The notes under the pieces are model-generated. The model was not told the origin of the DNA and ran no database searches. It was given only the letters and a program-made list of their open reading frames with translations. 64,000 nucleotides of DNA from Spirometra erinaceieuropaei (taxonomy: Eukaryota; Platyhelminthes; Cestoda; Diphyllobothriidea; Diphyllobothriidae), in contig CACRXP010000313.1 in assembly GCA_902702965.1 (NCBI GenBank), positions 14,704 to 78,703 of the forward strand, in the 5' to 3' direction. A program made the position numbers and the translations under genes. Positions 45,728 through 56,406 of the stretch are shown here, one piece after another; position 1 is the stretch's first letter; every line of letters begins with the position of its first letter.

Positions 45728-46355
45728 TTCATTTTTTTACAGAGTGGAGTTTTTGCATGTAACCGGAAAGAAGTTCCTTCGAAAGCCGGCATCCTAGGAT
45801 AACAGAATCAGTATAGAATTATGCTGCACAATGATTATTTTCACAACCCTACTTTATTCATTTTTTCGAAACAAAAACGCATTTCGGTTGACATTTCATG
45901 AGTTAGTCCACCTACTGTATATAGTAAAGTAGCAATTGTCGCACGAAGGAGGATAAACAACAGCAAACCAAGAGATCGCATTCAGCTTATCCCCGTTACT
46001 GTCTTTAATTAGTTCGCAAGAGAGGATTGTACATTGTGCACTCCCAATCTACGAGTCGAAGTCTGCATTCCGTATGTTGCAGCCCCCTGTCCTACTGGTT
46101 TGAAAATCTGCCTTTCAAGTCAGTCGTAAACAATTCCGCTCCTGGTGAAGTTATCCGTGCGCGTTAGACAGCTTCCTGCCACGCTTTTCGCTCTCGCTTG
46201 CCAAGGCTGAGCAGCCACGTCTGCAGAGCCACCTGGAGAGGGCACTTGGCTCTTTGAGTACCTCCAGGTCTGACACACTTCAGAATCCCCGGCCGGGCTT
46301 CCTTCTGACGGCCAGCGAGGTGGTGGTGAGCACCGGGCCTCAACGGACGCAAGGA
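45728..46355 (+). repeat. Segmental duplication, copy 2
   Basis: Starts directly after the R2 element with the foldback right arm (ending CACCTACTG|TA at 45917), then the same non-repeat sequence as copy 1. Some blocks are shorter than in copy 1. Confidence 0.85.
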
Positions 46356-46452
46356 AAGGTGTTTTGAGAGGCAAACATCTTTACCGTCCTCTGAAATCTA
46401 CTGTTGGTGGGGTGGGAGGGGGAGTGAGAGAAATCTAAAATGCCACGAAGGA

Positions 46453-47439
46453 AAGTAGGTGGGCTAACTCATGAAATGTCAATCTAAATTCCCAAATGCG
46501 TTTTCGTTTCGAAAGGATTAATTAAGTAGGGTTGTGAAACTAATCAGCCTGCAGCATAATTCTATAATAATCCAGTAACCTCAGAGTGCCGGCCTTCGAA
46601 CGAACTACTCGCCGGCTGCATTCGAAAACAATACGCTGTAAAAAATGATTGCATAACCAGCATCCATTTTCACATTGATTTGCGATGTCCATAAAACTTC
46701 AATTATATTTCATGGAAAACAAAGATAAAAATATTCATTCTCTCGCTCATTCGGTCGAAACTTAAGCCTTCTTCCAATCTTGTACTCGGAGAAGGTGCAT
46801 AATTCGGTTTTAAAAAAGTTTCCAACTGTGAGATTTTTCAATACCGTGAGATGACCGTAAAACTTTAAGTCTCTGGCTTTACCAATATGGCCTGTAAAGT
46901 TAACAGTATGGCTCAAATATACTGCTAAATTTTATGAACCCCATATGGTCTCTTCTTAATACTGTAGAGAAATGTATGGTTTTCCGTAAGCGGAAGAAAT
47001 GCGGCTTGTAGGTTGGAAACCCTGATTGCGGGTGTAACGGCAGGTCGGGTTCAAAATTATTCGGGAATTGGAGAAGTTTTTGAAAACCGAATTATACCGT
47101 TTCTCCGGATACAAAATTGGAAGAAGGCGTAAGTTTCGACCGAATGAGCGAGAGATTATTTTTATTCTTGTTTTCCATGAAATATAATTGAAATTTCAAG
47201 GACACCAAAAATCAATGAGAAAAAGGCCTGGTACTTAGGGAGTCATTTCTTTACAGTGTATTGTTTTCGCATGCAGCAGCGGAGAAATTCGTTCGAAAGC
47301 CGGCACCCTGCGGTTACTGGATTATTATAGAATTATGCTTCATGGTGATTATTTTTACAACCCTACTTAATTAATCTTTTTAAAACGAAAACGCATTTCG
47401 AAATTTCGATTGACATTTCACGAGTTAACCCACCTACTG
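46453..47439. mobile_element. Foldback MITE-like element, complete
   Basis: Left end AAGTAGGTGGGCTAACTCAT, right end GAGTTAACCCACCTACTG|TA (47439). 987 bp, both arms and spacer present. Confidence 0.9.
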
Positions 47440-47444
47440 TAAGT

Positions 47445-48485
47445 AAAGCTGAGAGTTACCCAGATGTTTTGATGGCAGAACAGTTCTATAATAAACAGGC
47501 GCTTCTCGCCCAACATATCGGTCTTGGGTGAGAAGGGGCACTTTTTCCGAGTCAGCCGGGGTTGCGGCAGGGACGGTCGACTGCTGTGGGGGAACGACAT
47601 TCAGTTGTGCACGAGGGTCGATAGGGAAAGGTCTATCGTCCGCCGCACTTTCTGTCCAGTCGGGGCTCAGAGCCAACACCGATCAGTGGTCTTCGGGTCC
47701 AGACACACCGAGATGGATCGGCAGAACGATGCAGCCGTGGATAGTTCGGCTACCTGTGCCTTAATCTCGGCCAGATCAGAGGACGCGATCAAGGATTAAA
47801 TAAAAGATGGGATATGAGTACGCTAGGCGACAGTTCTATCGTCGTTACGCCGGCGACGTCCACCGCATGCTCCACAGCAGGGTAAAAGCAGGGACGGTGG
47901 CTTGCGCGTCAGATATTTCATAGTGGTAGTAGACTTGCGCAGCATCTACCGCACTCCCTCTCCTCCCCCACCTGAACCCGGTGCCCTGACAGAGTCAAGG
48001 AGACAGGAGGCGGGAGAGAACGCACGTGACTGGCGCGACGAAAACTCGCACATAGACGTATCACCATGTATCACAACGCACACTACCCAGAACTTTGCGG
48101 TAAAAGAAAAATTGAGGCGGCTCGGACTTCAGTGGGTGGGAGCACCATTGAGGTCCCGACGCCAAATGCAGGCGGACCTCCAAAGACGCCCGAACTAGTT
48201 GCTCGGAGTTATCTCATCTGCCAGGTTGGTTCGAAAGCCTAGCCCTAGGTCAGTCGCAGCAAGCGATCCAATTAAGTGGCAGCATGTCGTCATTGTGTCG
48301 CGGTGAGATCATCAAGCATGACTACTGTGATTGCCGTGTCAGACGTCGGCCACTCATGCCCGCGTAACACCGTAACCTCTGACCCGCGACTGCCTATTTT
48401 TTGGAACGAACTTGCAAAGTTTGCGGTTAACCTTATCCGAAGGTCGTTTCACTACCAACAGCTGCGAAAGCGTTAGGCAGCCATA
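47445..48485. other. Module A fragment (47830-48030), otherwise nothing recognised
   Basis: 47830-48030 (GTCGTTACGCCGGCGACGTC, AGACTTGCGCAGCATCTACC, GCACTCCCTCTCCTCC) matches the start of module A at 15.6 and 16.8 kb. Frames at 47434-47799 on both strands overlap and show no domain. Confidence 0.5.
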
Positions 48486-49460
48486 CAGCAGCTGGGCTAA
48501 CTCATGAAATGTCAACCGAAATTCCGAAATGCGTCCCCGTTTCGAAAAGATTAATTATGTAGGGTTGTAAAACTAGTCAGCTTGCAAGGTGATACTACAA
48601 TATTTCAGTTGTCTCATGACGTCGGCTTTCGAATGAAGTTCCTTTTGTCTGTATGCGAAAACGACATTCTGTAAAAAATGATTACTTACGTAGCATGAAA
48701 TTTTCTTGTTGATTTTCGATTTCCCTAAAAGCCCAATTATATTTTCTGGAAAACATGCATAAAAATATTCATTCTTCTGCTTATTCGGTAGATAATTACG
48801 TCCTCTTCCAGTTTTATACTCGGAAGGAGGGACATAATTAGGTTTTCCAAAATTTTTCCGCTTCCCGAATAATTTTGAACCCGCTCTACCGTCAAAGTTG
48901 GATTCAGGGTTTCCAAACTACAAGCTGTCTATTTTCCGCGTACGGATAACCACACATTCCTCTACGGTAATAAAGGGGGACAATATAGGATTCATAAAAT
49001 TCAGCAGTGGATTTGATCCATATTGTTATTTTTACAAGCTATATTGGTAAATGCAGAGATATGACGGTTTATAAACGATCATTTCATGGTATTTAAAAGT
49101 CCCACAATGAGAAACTTTTTTAAAACCGCATTATGTCCCTCCTTCGAGTGTCACCTTAGAAGAAGACGTAATTGTCTACCAAATGAGTAGAAGATTGAAT
49201 ATTCTAATGCATGTTTTACATAAAATATAATTGGATTTTTAGGGGCATCGAAAATCAATGAGAAAACTCATGCTAATCAAGTAGTCATTTTTAAAGAGTG
49301 TAGATTTTGCATGCAGCCGGAAAGATGTTCCTTTGAAAGCCGCCATCGTGAGGTAACTGAACTATTATAGAATTTTGTTGCAGACTGACTATTTTTACAA
49401 GTCTAATTAATTAATCTTTTCGAAACGAAAACGCAATTCGCAATTTCGGTTGACATTTCA
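48486..49460. mobile_element. Foldback MITE-like element, right tip missing
   Basis: TA|CAGCAGCTGGGCTAACTCAT at 48484; both arms and spacer present; stops at CGGTTGACATTTCA (49460), lacking the last ~20 bp. Confidence 0.88.
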
Positions 49461-49464
49461 GCAT

Positions 49465-49930
49465 ATGTCGTGATAGCTTCAAAGAACGTCAGATTATTTA
49501 TAGTGAGGAAATGCGCTAGAGTGCCGTGAAGACGTCGTCCCGAAATTCGATCCCGCTCTGTCTTCCATCTCCCATGCGCCAGTCAGCTGTCCGAGCTGGT
49601 ACGCTAGATATGACGGACCTTTTGACGCAAAAAATACGACTGAATGCGTGCATATCGGAACTATGAAAGGGTAGTAGAGGCGAAAAAGGTCGCCTACAAC
49701 GTTTAGGGAGACTGGAATGATCATCCCCGTCTCTAACTAGGAAGCCGAGACCAGAACACTGGTTCTTCTGCCAATGCGCCTTAGGTCTGAGTCGTGGACC
49801 CACGTCCGGTGGACCGAAATTCTAATAACCACACAATTGCTTACTTAAATTGTTTAAGTGGGCAGTTTTGTCTCACTTACAGTGCTTGTTGCTCTGACAA
49901 GTTTTTGGTTTCCATGGTCTGCTACACGTA
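49465..49930. other. No recognisable gene
   Basis: 49705-49725 (GGGAGACTGGAATGATCATC) weakly recalls R1; otherwise nothing identified. Confidence 0.4.
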
Positions 49931-50083
49931 AGACATATTCTTTGTTAGGGGGCGCTCACCGATCGTTGATACGGAACTCACTCGTTCCGTTGTGCCTTAT
50001 GGACTCTCTCTCGAGCCCAACCAGCAGCCGCACAGCGGCGCATGATATATAGGCAGAATGATATTACCGACAAAGACAAGGGA

Positions 50084-50128
50084 GACTGGAATGGCCATTT
50101 CTGGCTTATTAGCCGTCGTCAGCCAGCC
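50084..50128 (-). ncRNA. Hammerhead-like core of R1, best-preserved copy
   Basis: Minus strand: GGCTGG - CTGACGA - C-GGCT(AATA)AGCC-A - GAAA - TGGCCA - TT - CCAGTC. Helix I GGCTGG/CCAGTC is 6 pairs. Helix II has 4 pairs plus a C/A mismatch (T-A in the 21.7-kb copy). TGGCCA is self-complementary, so helix III can form between two tandem copies. Cleavage would be expected after TT. By-eye fold only. Confidence 0.65.
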
Positions 50129-50403
50129 ATACCCAAGCCCGAAGTGTGGAACACCCGAGCCTCGAACTCGCGACCTGTTGGTTTAGAAGTCAACGCCTCT
50201 ACTCACCGGGCCACGAGCCCGTTGCCCTGTCGGTTTTCGATCGGGAATATACAGTGTTAGGGGGCGCTCACCGATCGTTGATACGGAACTCACTCGTTCC
50301 GTTGTGCCTTAAGGGCTCTCTCTCGAGCCCAACCAGCAGCCACACAGCGGCGCATGATATAAAGGCAGAATGATATTACCGACAAAGACAAGGGCTTGGG
50401 TAT

Positions 50404-50448
50404 GGCTGGCTGACGACGGCTAATAAGCCAGAAATGGCCATTCCAGTC
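50404..50448 (+). ncRNA. Hammerhead-like core of R1
   Basis: Identical motif to 50084-50128 on the plus strand, in the inverted piece of the composite. Confidence 0.65.
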
Positions 50449-50494
50449 TCCCTTGTCTTTGTCGGTAATATCATTCTGCCAGACATATTCTTCT

Positions 50495-52040
50495 TCATGA
50501 CAAGAATGCTCGCGACACAAGCATCCTTAATTTTCCAACAGATCTTATATCCCTGAAAGATCACAGGTAATCTTCTATCTAATTTTCTACTTCAGTTATT
50601 TTGTAAAGTCTATTTGGGACCCGTCATGTGCTGCAGGCGCATTGTAAAATGCGGACACTCCGGTCCTCTGCATGCAGTCAAGTGATCAAGGCTCGAACTG
50701 TAGCTCATTTCCTTAAAAGCAGACCGCTTCTGCACGCTGCTTGTCCGTTAGAGGAATGATGCCCAACCTGACCGGGTTTCGTGAGGACTGTCACTTGTCA
50801 ACAACGCGAATTTACGGCCTTCCGAGCATGAAACAGGATTAGTCAGTTATTTGTCACTCCGGACAAACCAAAGGCGGTTAGGACTGAGCAGAGAACCAGA
50901 AACAGTTGTACGTGTTCTCCGCTTGTCAACTAAGCTCTACGGGTTCAGAAGCCTTTGGGGAACTTCCCTCAGTCTTGAGACTGTTGGACAGAAGCTACCG
51001 GTTTTCTGACAGGGTAAAACCGACTGGAACTCTTACAGTTGGGGGGGGGGGAGGCGGACGCCGTACAAGCGCCAATGATATTACGTTGAGCATTTGCTTC
51101 ACGGCAAGGTTTCAGTTAGCGGGTGGGTTTGCGTATGCAACCAGCATAACTGTTTTACCTAGATGAGCCGTCGGGAGAACGATTATCTGGTACCAAGGCG
51201 CATTGTGCAGTAACCCACGCACGGGTAGCCAATAGAAGTAGAGTGGGCGGACACGAACACCTACGTGTGCTGGTCCGATGAAAGGTTAGAGTGCAGTCTA
51301 ACAGTGAGCAAAGGAGAGGTTAATGGTCTGGACCGTACTGTCTGCGCCGAGGTCAACTGGGCAGTGCGGTTGAAAAGCGACCCAGGGTTCCTCCTCTCCA
51401 AACTATTTGCACGAGGGTAGCACGCTAATTTGGCCAGAGTGAACCATACATCGATACGAGTGATTGGCCGGTCCCTGTTCTGGCCAATACATATAAAAGC
51501 CTGCACCTGCTGTCTTTGAAAGCAGCGTCTTTTCCGTGCATAGGTATTGGTGAACCCCACATTACAATGCATCGACTCAATCGTAGATTGCACGTTAATC
51601 TACAAACCGAAATTTTGTCAAATTTACGTCAAGTGGCGGCGACACCAGCAGTATCCATCTGGCTAACGATTTCACTCCGAGTACTGAACAGACTCAGAGT
51701 TACCAAGCGGCCTTAAAAAGATGTCCAGGTTTGGAGATTGAGGAAGAGAATTCCAGGACACATGGGGCTCTCCTTACTTCACCCCGACGTGAAACTACTG
51801 ATAACTAACAAAGACTAGAAATACCTAACAGGACAGCAACGTTTCGAACATAAGTTGGGATTGGGACGTACGTCGTACTGCAAAAGCTGTCTCCCGACAT
51901 TCCCCGCGTCCCACATGCAAAAAATTCGAAGGTAGTTAGGGATGAGTGTAAACACAGTTGCCTGCGTATGTCACACGCCGTGGTAACTCAGGAATCGCCC
52001 GCCCCCAAACGAGCCACGTGGTAGATGCGCTGGACTAACA
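50495..52040. other. No recognisable gene
   Basis: An 11-base G run is at 51041-51051. TATA-like ATATAAAAGCC lies at 51490-51500 with no gene identified after it. The 110-residue minus frame at 51261-51593 has no recognised domain. Confidence 0.4.
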
Positions 52041-52044
52041 CGGG

Positions 52045-53700
52045 AGCCCTGTCGGATTTTGGCAGGCGTTATCGGACTGCGCATCATAACAAATGCCAAC
52101 ACCTCGGGGTGCGGTTGAAGACACAGTTGTCGGCAGACGTCGCGCACATTGTTGTTGTTTGTCAAAATCCTGGTCATTTGCCGTGTGGACTAAGGGATGC
52201 GGAGTGGAGCACCGAGGTGCGGACTTGACTGTGCCATCAAGCTCCGCCCTCTCCCGCCTCCGGTCTTCTTGACTCTGTCCTGACAACGAATCCTGGTAGG
52301 TGGAAGGATAGAGTGCGGTAGATGTGGCGCAAGTCTACTACCACTCTAAACTAATTCACGCGGGAGTCACCGTCCCTGATCTCACCTTATTGTGGAACAC
52401 ACGGTGGACATCGTCGGTAAGGACGGTCAAACTGCTGGTCGATGCGCTTTCGTTCCCACTGTGTACACAGATGGTGGGCATGGCTGCAAAGTCATCATCA
52501 TCATCGTACGTTTAACGCCCTGCTGGGGTGTTGATGGTGGTGGTGAAAACTCCTGATCAAGTGTTTGTTTTTCACCAGGGGGTGTGGCGGCACGCCTAGG
52601 TGCGGGTTTACGCCGTGCCAGCCACCGGCGCCCTCCCCCGCCTCCGATTTTCTTGCCTCTGTCTTGACACCAGGTCCTGGTGGGGAGTGGGGAGGAGAGA
52701 GTGCGATGGATGCTGCGCAAGTCTACCACCGCTATAAACTAATTCACGCATAATTTACCGTGCCTGCTGCACCTTGCTGAATGCACACGGTGGACATCGT
52801 CGGTAACGACGGTAAAACTGTCAGTAGCTCAGGAGCAAAGTCGGAGTCCGAGGGGCGTTTTCGGGAATGTGCACCCATCAAAAATGCCAGCATTGGGGTG
52901 TGGTGGCACACCCATGCCAATTTGGATTCGTGCCGCAGCCTTTCTCTGCGGCTGTGTAAAATCCTGATCATGAGAATGGCATTACCGACAAAGACAAGGG
53001 AGTCTGGAATGGCCATTTCTGGTCTATTAGCCATTGTCAGCCAGGCATACCCAACCCCGAGGTGTGGAACATCTGGGGCTCGAACTCGCGACCTATTAGT
53101 TAGAAGTCCATACCTCTAACCACTGGGCCACGTGCCCGTTACCCTGTCGGTTTCAATCGGGAATAAACGGTGGTAGGGGACGCCCACCTATGGTTCTTAC
53201 GCCCCGGGTGTCCCACACCTCGGGATTGGGCATGACTGGTTGACAACGGCTAATAAGCCAGAAATGGCCATTCCACTCTCCTTTGTATTTGTCCGTAATG
53301 CAATTCTGCCTATATCATGCGCCGCTGTGCGGCTGCTGGTTGGGCTCGAAAGAGAGCCCATAAGGCACAACAGAACGAGTGAGTTCCGTAAGAACGATCG
53401 GCGAATGCCCCTACCATCCTGATCTGCGTGGTTTGTGAACCAGGAGCTGTGGTGGTACGCCTGTGTACGGGTTTCCGCAGTGTTGGCCACATGCGTCCCA
53501 CCCGTCTCGGGTCTTCTTCATTCCGTCATGACACCGGGCCCAGGTGGAGAGTGAGAGAGTTTGGTAGATTCTAAGCAAGTCTCCGGTCACTGTAAACTGA
53601 TCCGCGCGCAAGTCACCGTCCCCGATCTCATATTGCTGTGGAATACGCAATTGAAAACGTCAATAACGACGGTCGAACCGTCGGTAGCCTAGTGGCGATG
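52045..53700 (-). repeat. Tandem array of ~390-bp units (related to module A), interrupted by R1
   Basis: The landmark AAAA(C)TCCTG(A/G)TC recurs at 52164, 52546 and 52958, spaced about 382 and 412 bp. The block TGCGCAAGTCTACTACC ... AACTAATTCACGC recurs at 52331, 52716 and (diverged) 53570. Subtracting the 455-bp R1 insertion plus target duplication restores the third unit. Reverse-strand pieces match module A at 15.6-17.3 kb and 47.9 kb. Function unknown, non-coding. Confidence 0.8.
52970..53415. mobile_element. R1 composite: inverted pair within a tandem array unit
   Basis: Bounded by the 9-bp direct repeat ATCCTGATC (52961-52969 and 53416-53424). 52970-53206 is minus-strand R1 (degraded hammerhead-like core at 53002-53046, tRNA-like head at 53085-53140 with A-box-like TGGCCCAGTGG). 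53207-53415 is plus-strand R1 (core at 53234-53278 with changes TTGACAA). The neighbouring array units give the empty site, CTCCTGATC at 52550-52558, with no insertion. Confidence 0.9.
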
Positions 53701-53709
53701 CTGCTGTAG

Positions 53710-56400
53710 TGGTGAACTAAGACGAAAGTCACGCTAACTCACGTCAAGCGCTTCCCGAGCCGTGCAAAGTGCGCGCGCGTACTATGCCTCCGATATAGGT
53801 CGACACCATATCAGCACTGGGTCCAATCTCCGCATTAATCAATCTAAAGGCTTGGGAAGTTCAACGGTGCGTGGGAGATGTGAGGATCGACCCCGAGTAA
53901 TCCACCTTCGTGGCAAAGTAGCAGATCCCCCACCGAGACCTGTGTGACAACTTCTTACTCCTAAATAAGCACAAATGCACAACGATCACTCTGCAATGTG
54001 GTTGCATTTTTGGCTTCCGTAGGATAGGACTCCGTTTGTATTACGCAGTAACCGACTTCACGTTAAATCAGTCATCGCGCCCTCAACCTAATTTCCGGTC
54101 TTTTTGACTGAAACAGGCAACTGGCACATGGAAGAGGATGGAGAAACACGTCCACATGGATTTAAGCCAAGGACTAACTCTTCAGTGTAAACAGCCAAAC
54201 ACAATTTTAGTCTAACTCGATGAACTGACGGTTGGAACCAGGAAGGTTGCTAACTGACGAAATAGCACGGACTTGATGAGGGCTGGGGGTCAAGCTGTGA
54301 CGGCAGTCTCATTTGCGTGAGAACTGAGGCCTCACCAATGAAGCCTAACGCGTGTGGGACTGTCGGCCAGGTCGCCTTAGTCACACGCAAACAGGCTTTT
54401 TAGTTTTGTCAACACCCCAGCCCATGTCCACTTCCGATCATCTTCGTTTTGCAATCAGTCGCGATAGGCTTTGGAAGTGTTGCGCATGCTTGCGTCACTG
54501 AAAACTCTCAAGTCAGAGTTACGCCTACCCTGTGAACCGGCGATGGACACCAGAGCTCATGACGGCTGAAATACTGGCAGATCACACGACACGTGCTGGA
54601 CTGCATGCGCTTAGACACCACACCGGCGAGATCTGCTAAGAGGCCAAAACAAGGGGGCGTCATAAATTGACCCACTTCCGACAACCGTATTTTCCAGTCA
54701 GCGTGTTGACTTCCGAAGTAAAAATCCTAGGGAGCCCCGGTAGCTCGAAGTGTCTCGGCTTTACAATTGCGAAGGATGGGTGGGCGAAACCAGCCCCACT
54801 TTCTCCTGTATTGCTTGCTCGACACAAATGGGGGTCATGAATTACACCCAATCCCGCATCGCGTGATACCTACGTGTCTGAACTCTTTCGCTTCCGACGC
54901 GGCAGGTAACGGGGATACGGAGTAAAGCAAAGACTCGTTGGAAAACACGCCTCTTGACTATACATAAGAAAGGACAAACGACGGTTGACTTTGCGCTCTT
55001 GGAGGGTATGCATGGCCGGACGCTGCTTTTCGAAACCAGGTGGACTCGCCCTAAGTGGTCCAGCGTTCATGTTCAAATGAGGAGGCAGAGCGGTTATGAA
55101 CGGGGCTTGTCAACCAAGGGTTGGTAGAATGCTCCGAGGACAGCTACTCGAACTTGCGTCGGTCACTCTGTTGACTTCCGAGAAGGAAATTTAGGATGTG
55201 ATGTTGCTGTGTGATGGCCAGCGCTTCACAGCCTGTAAGAGGATGGCGTGCAAGTCACCCACCTGGCGATTTAAGAAAGCAAAAAGCCTGCAGAGAGGAC
55301 TCGGGTCGATTGGTGCACACTATGTAAAGCGGTTTTGTCCGGTCAAACGGCTGGCCTGGAGCTTAGCATTGGTCGACTGGTAAATGCAATCAGCTCGGTC
55401 GGAAAGGAGGAGCCATTGACCGAGGTCTTGCCCAACGCCTGAATTCGTCTTGCCTTCCTGCTTACGGTGGCCTCCGGCGTACTTCAAATAGTGCCCAATC
55501 CTCTCCTCCTTTTCTCGCGTGCGTTTCCTAGGTCGGCTGGGAGTCTTGACTTTTATTCGGTTCGGTAGGGCAATTTTGTCAGCCAACCAGAGCTCCCATC
55601 AGAATCTTGATTCTATGCCAGTAGAAGACGTAAAAAGCGAGGCAGGTCCGAGAGGTTACTCGCCTGCCCTTAACCGAAATCCCAACACAGGAATACTATC
55701 AAAAGGCTGTTGTCACCAATACGCATCCTCCACGAAAATAGATCACCGGACACTGATGTGGATTGTTGACCCACACCCACAATCGCAACCAGCCTCACAG
55801 AATAGTGTGAAGGGAAATTCCTCTCATGCAGACAAGCTCGGGCATCAGAAGAAGACTCCTATCAAAAGAATTCAATGATAATAAAGAAAAGTCAGGTAGA
55901 AATACATAAATGCACTCTTCATCTTAAAAAGCACCGTCTCCTGAAGTAGAATGATGTCAGACGGAGTGCCCTCGAAGGCGATTCCAGTGAGAGGAGGATT
56001 ACTCGCGTCGTTCATCCACACGGAGTGGTCCCCCTTTTTATCCCCGAGCTCCGGAGACCCTCAATTTCCGTCTTTTTTCCACCAATCGATAAGTTCACGC
56101 AGTCTGTTGGCCCCTTCCTCCAGGTCAGCCGGTTCGCTAAATGAGCCCTTTTTTAAACAAGCAAGAGATAATACCTCGTCGAGGCAACATCCCATAGTTG
56201 ATCAACTAAATTCATAACATTCGAACGCTTGACTGATTCCGACATATTGTTATGAGGACTTGCGGAGGGCGGCCAACTCACTGGACCCAGCGCAGTTAAG
56301 TCGTCGCGTCTATTCAAAAAGGCCGCATCGTTGGGGAAATAGTCTCCAGTGTAAAAAGTTTCAGTTCTAACAGGCCGCGAAATATCGTCATCGCGGAAGA
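53710..56400. other. No recognisable gene
   Basis: Several frames under 120 residues; the longest (55519-55878 plus, 119 residues) has no recognised domain. No repeats of this window were seen. Confidence 0.4.
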
Positions 56401-56406
56401 CAGCAC

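Larger units (their letters stand above)
49943..50480. mobile_element. R1 composite: tandem minus-strand units joined to an inverted piece
   Basis: Bounded by the 12-bp direct repeat AGACATATTCTT (49931-49942 and 50481-50492). From 49943 to about 50392 it is minus-strand R1, about 1.45 units at 312-bp spacing. At about 50393 the sequence switches to plus-strand R1 (CTTGGGTATGGCTGGCTGAC ... TCGGTAATATCATTCTGCC). The whole thing sits within one target duplication, so it integrated as one piece. The unit between carries the tRNA-like head (50150-50215, minus strand). Non-coding. Confidence 0.88.

Noticed and set aside
49943..50392. Hammerhead at the GGGCTCGAGAGAGAGCCC hairpin of R1
   Set aside because: The hairpin is strong but the sequences on either side are not CTGANGA and GAAA.
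51485..51550. Promoter with TATA-like box
   Set aside because: No transcript, exon or conserved protein could be identified downstream.
53085..53140. tRNA gene
   Set aside because: A- and B-box-like sequences are good, but there is no matching acceptor stem and the sequence is part of the repeated R1 unit; it is a tRNA-derived head.
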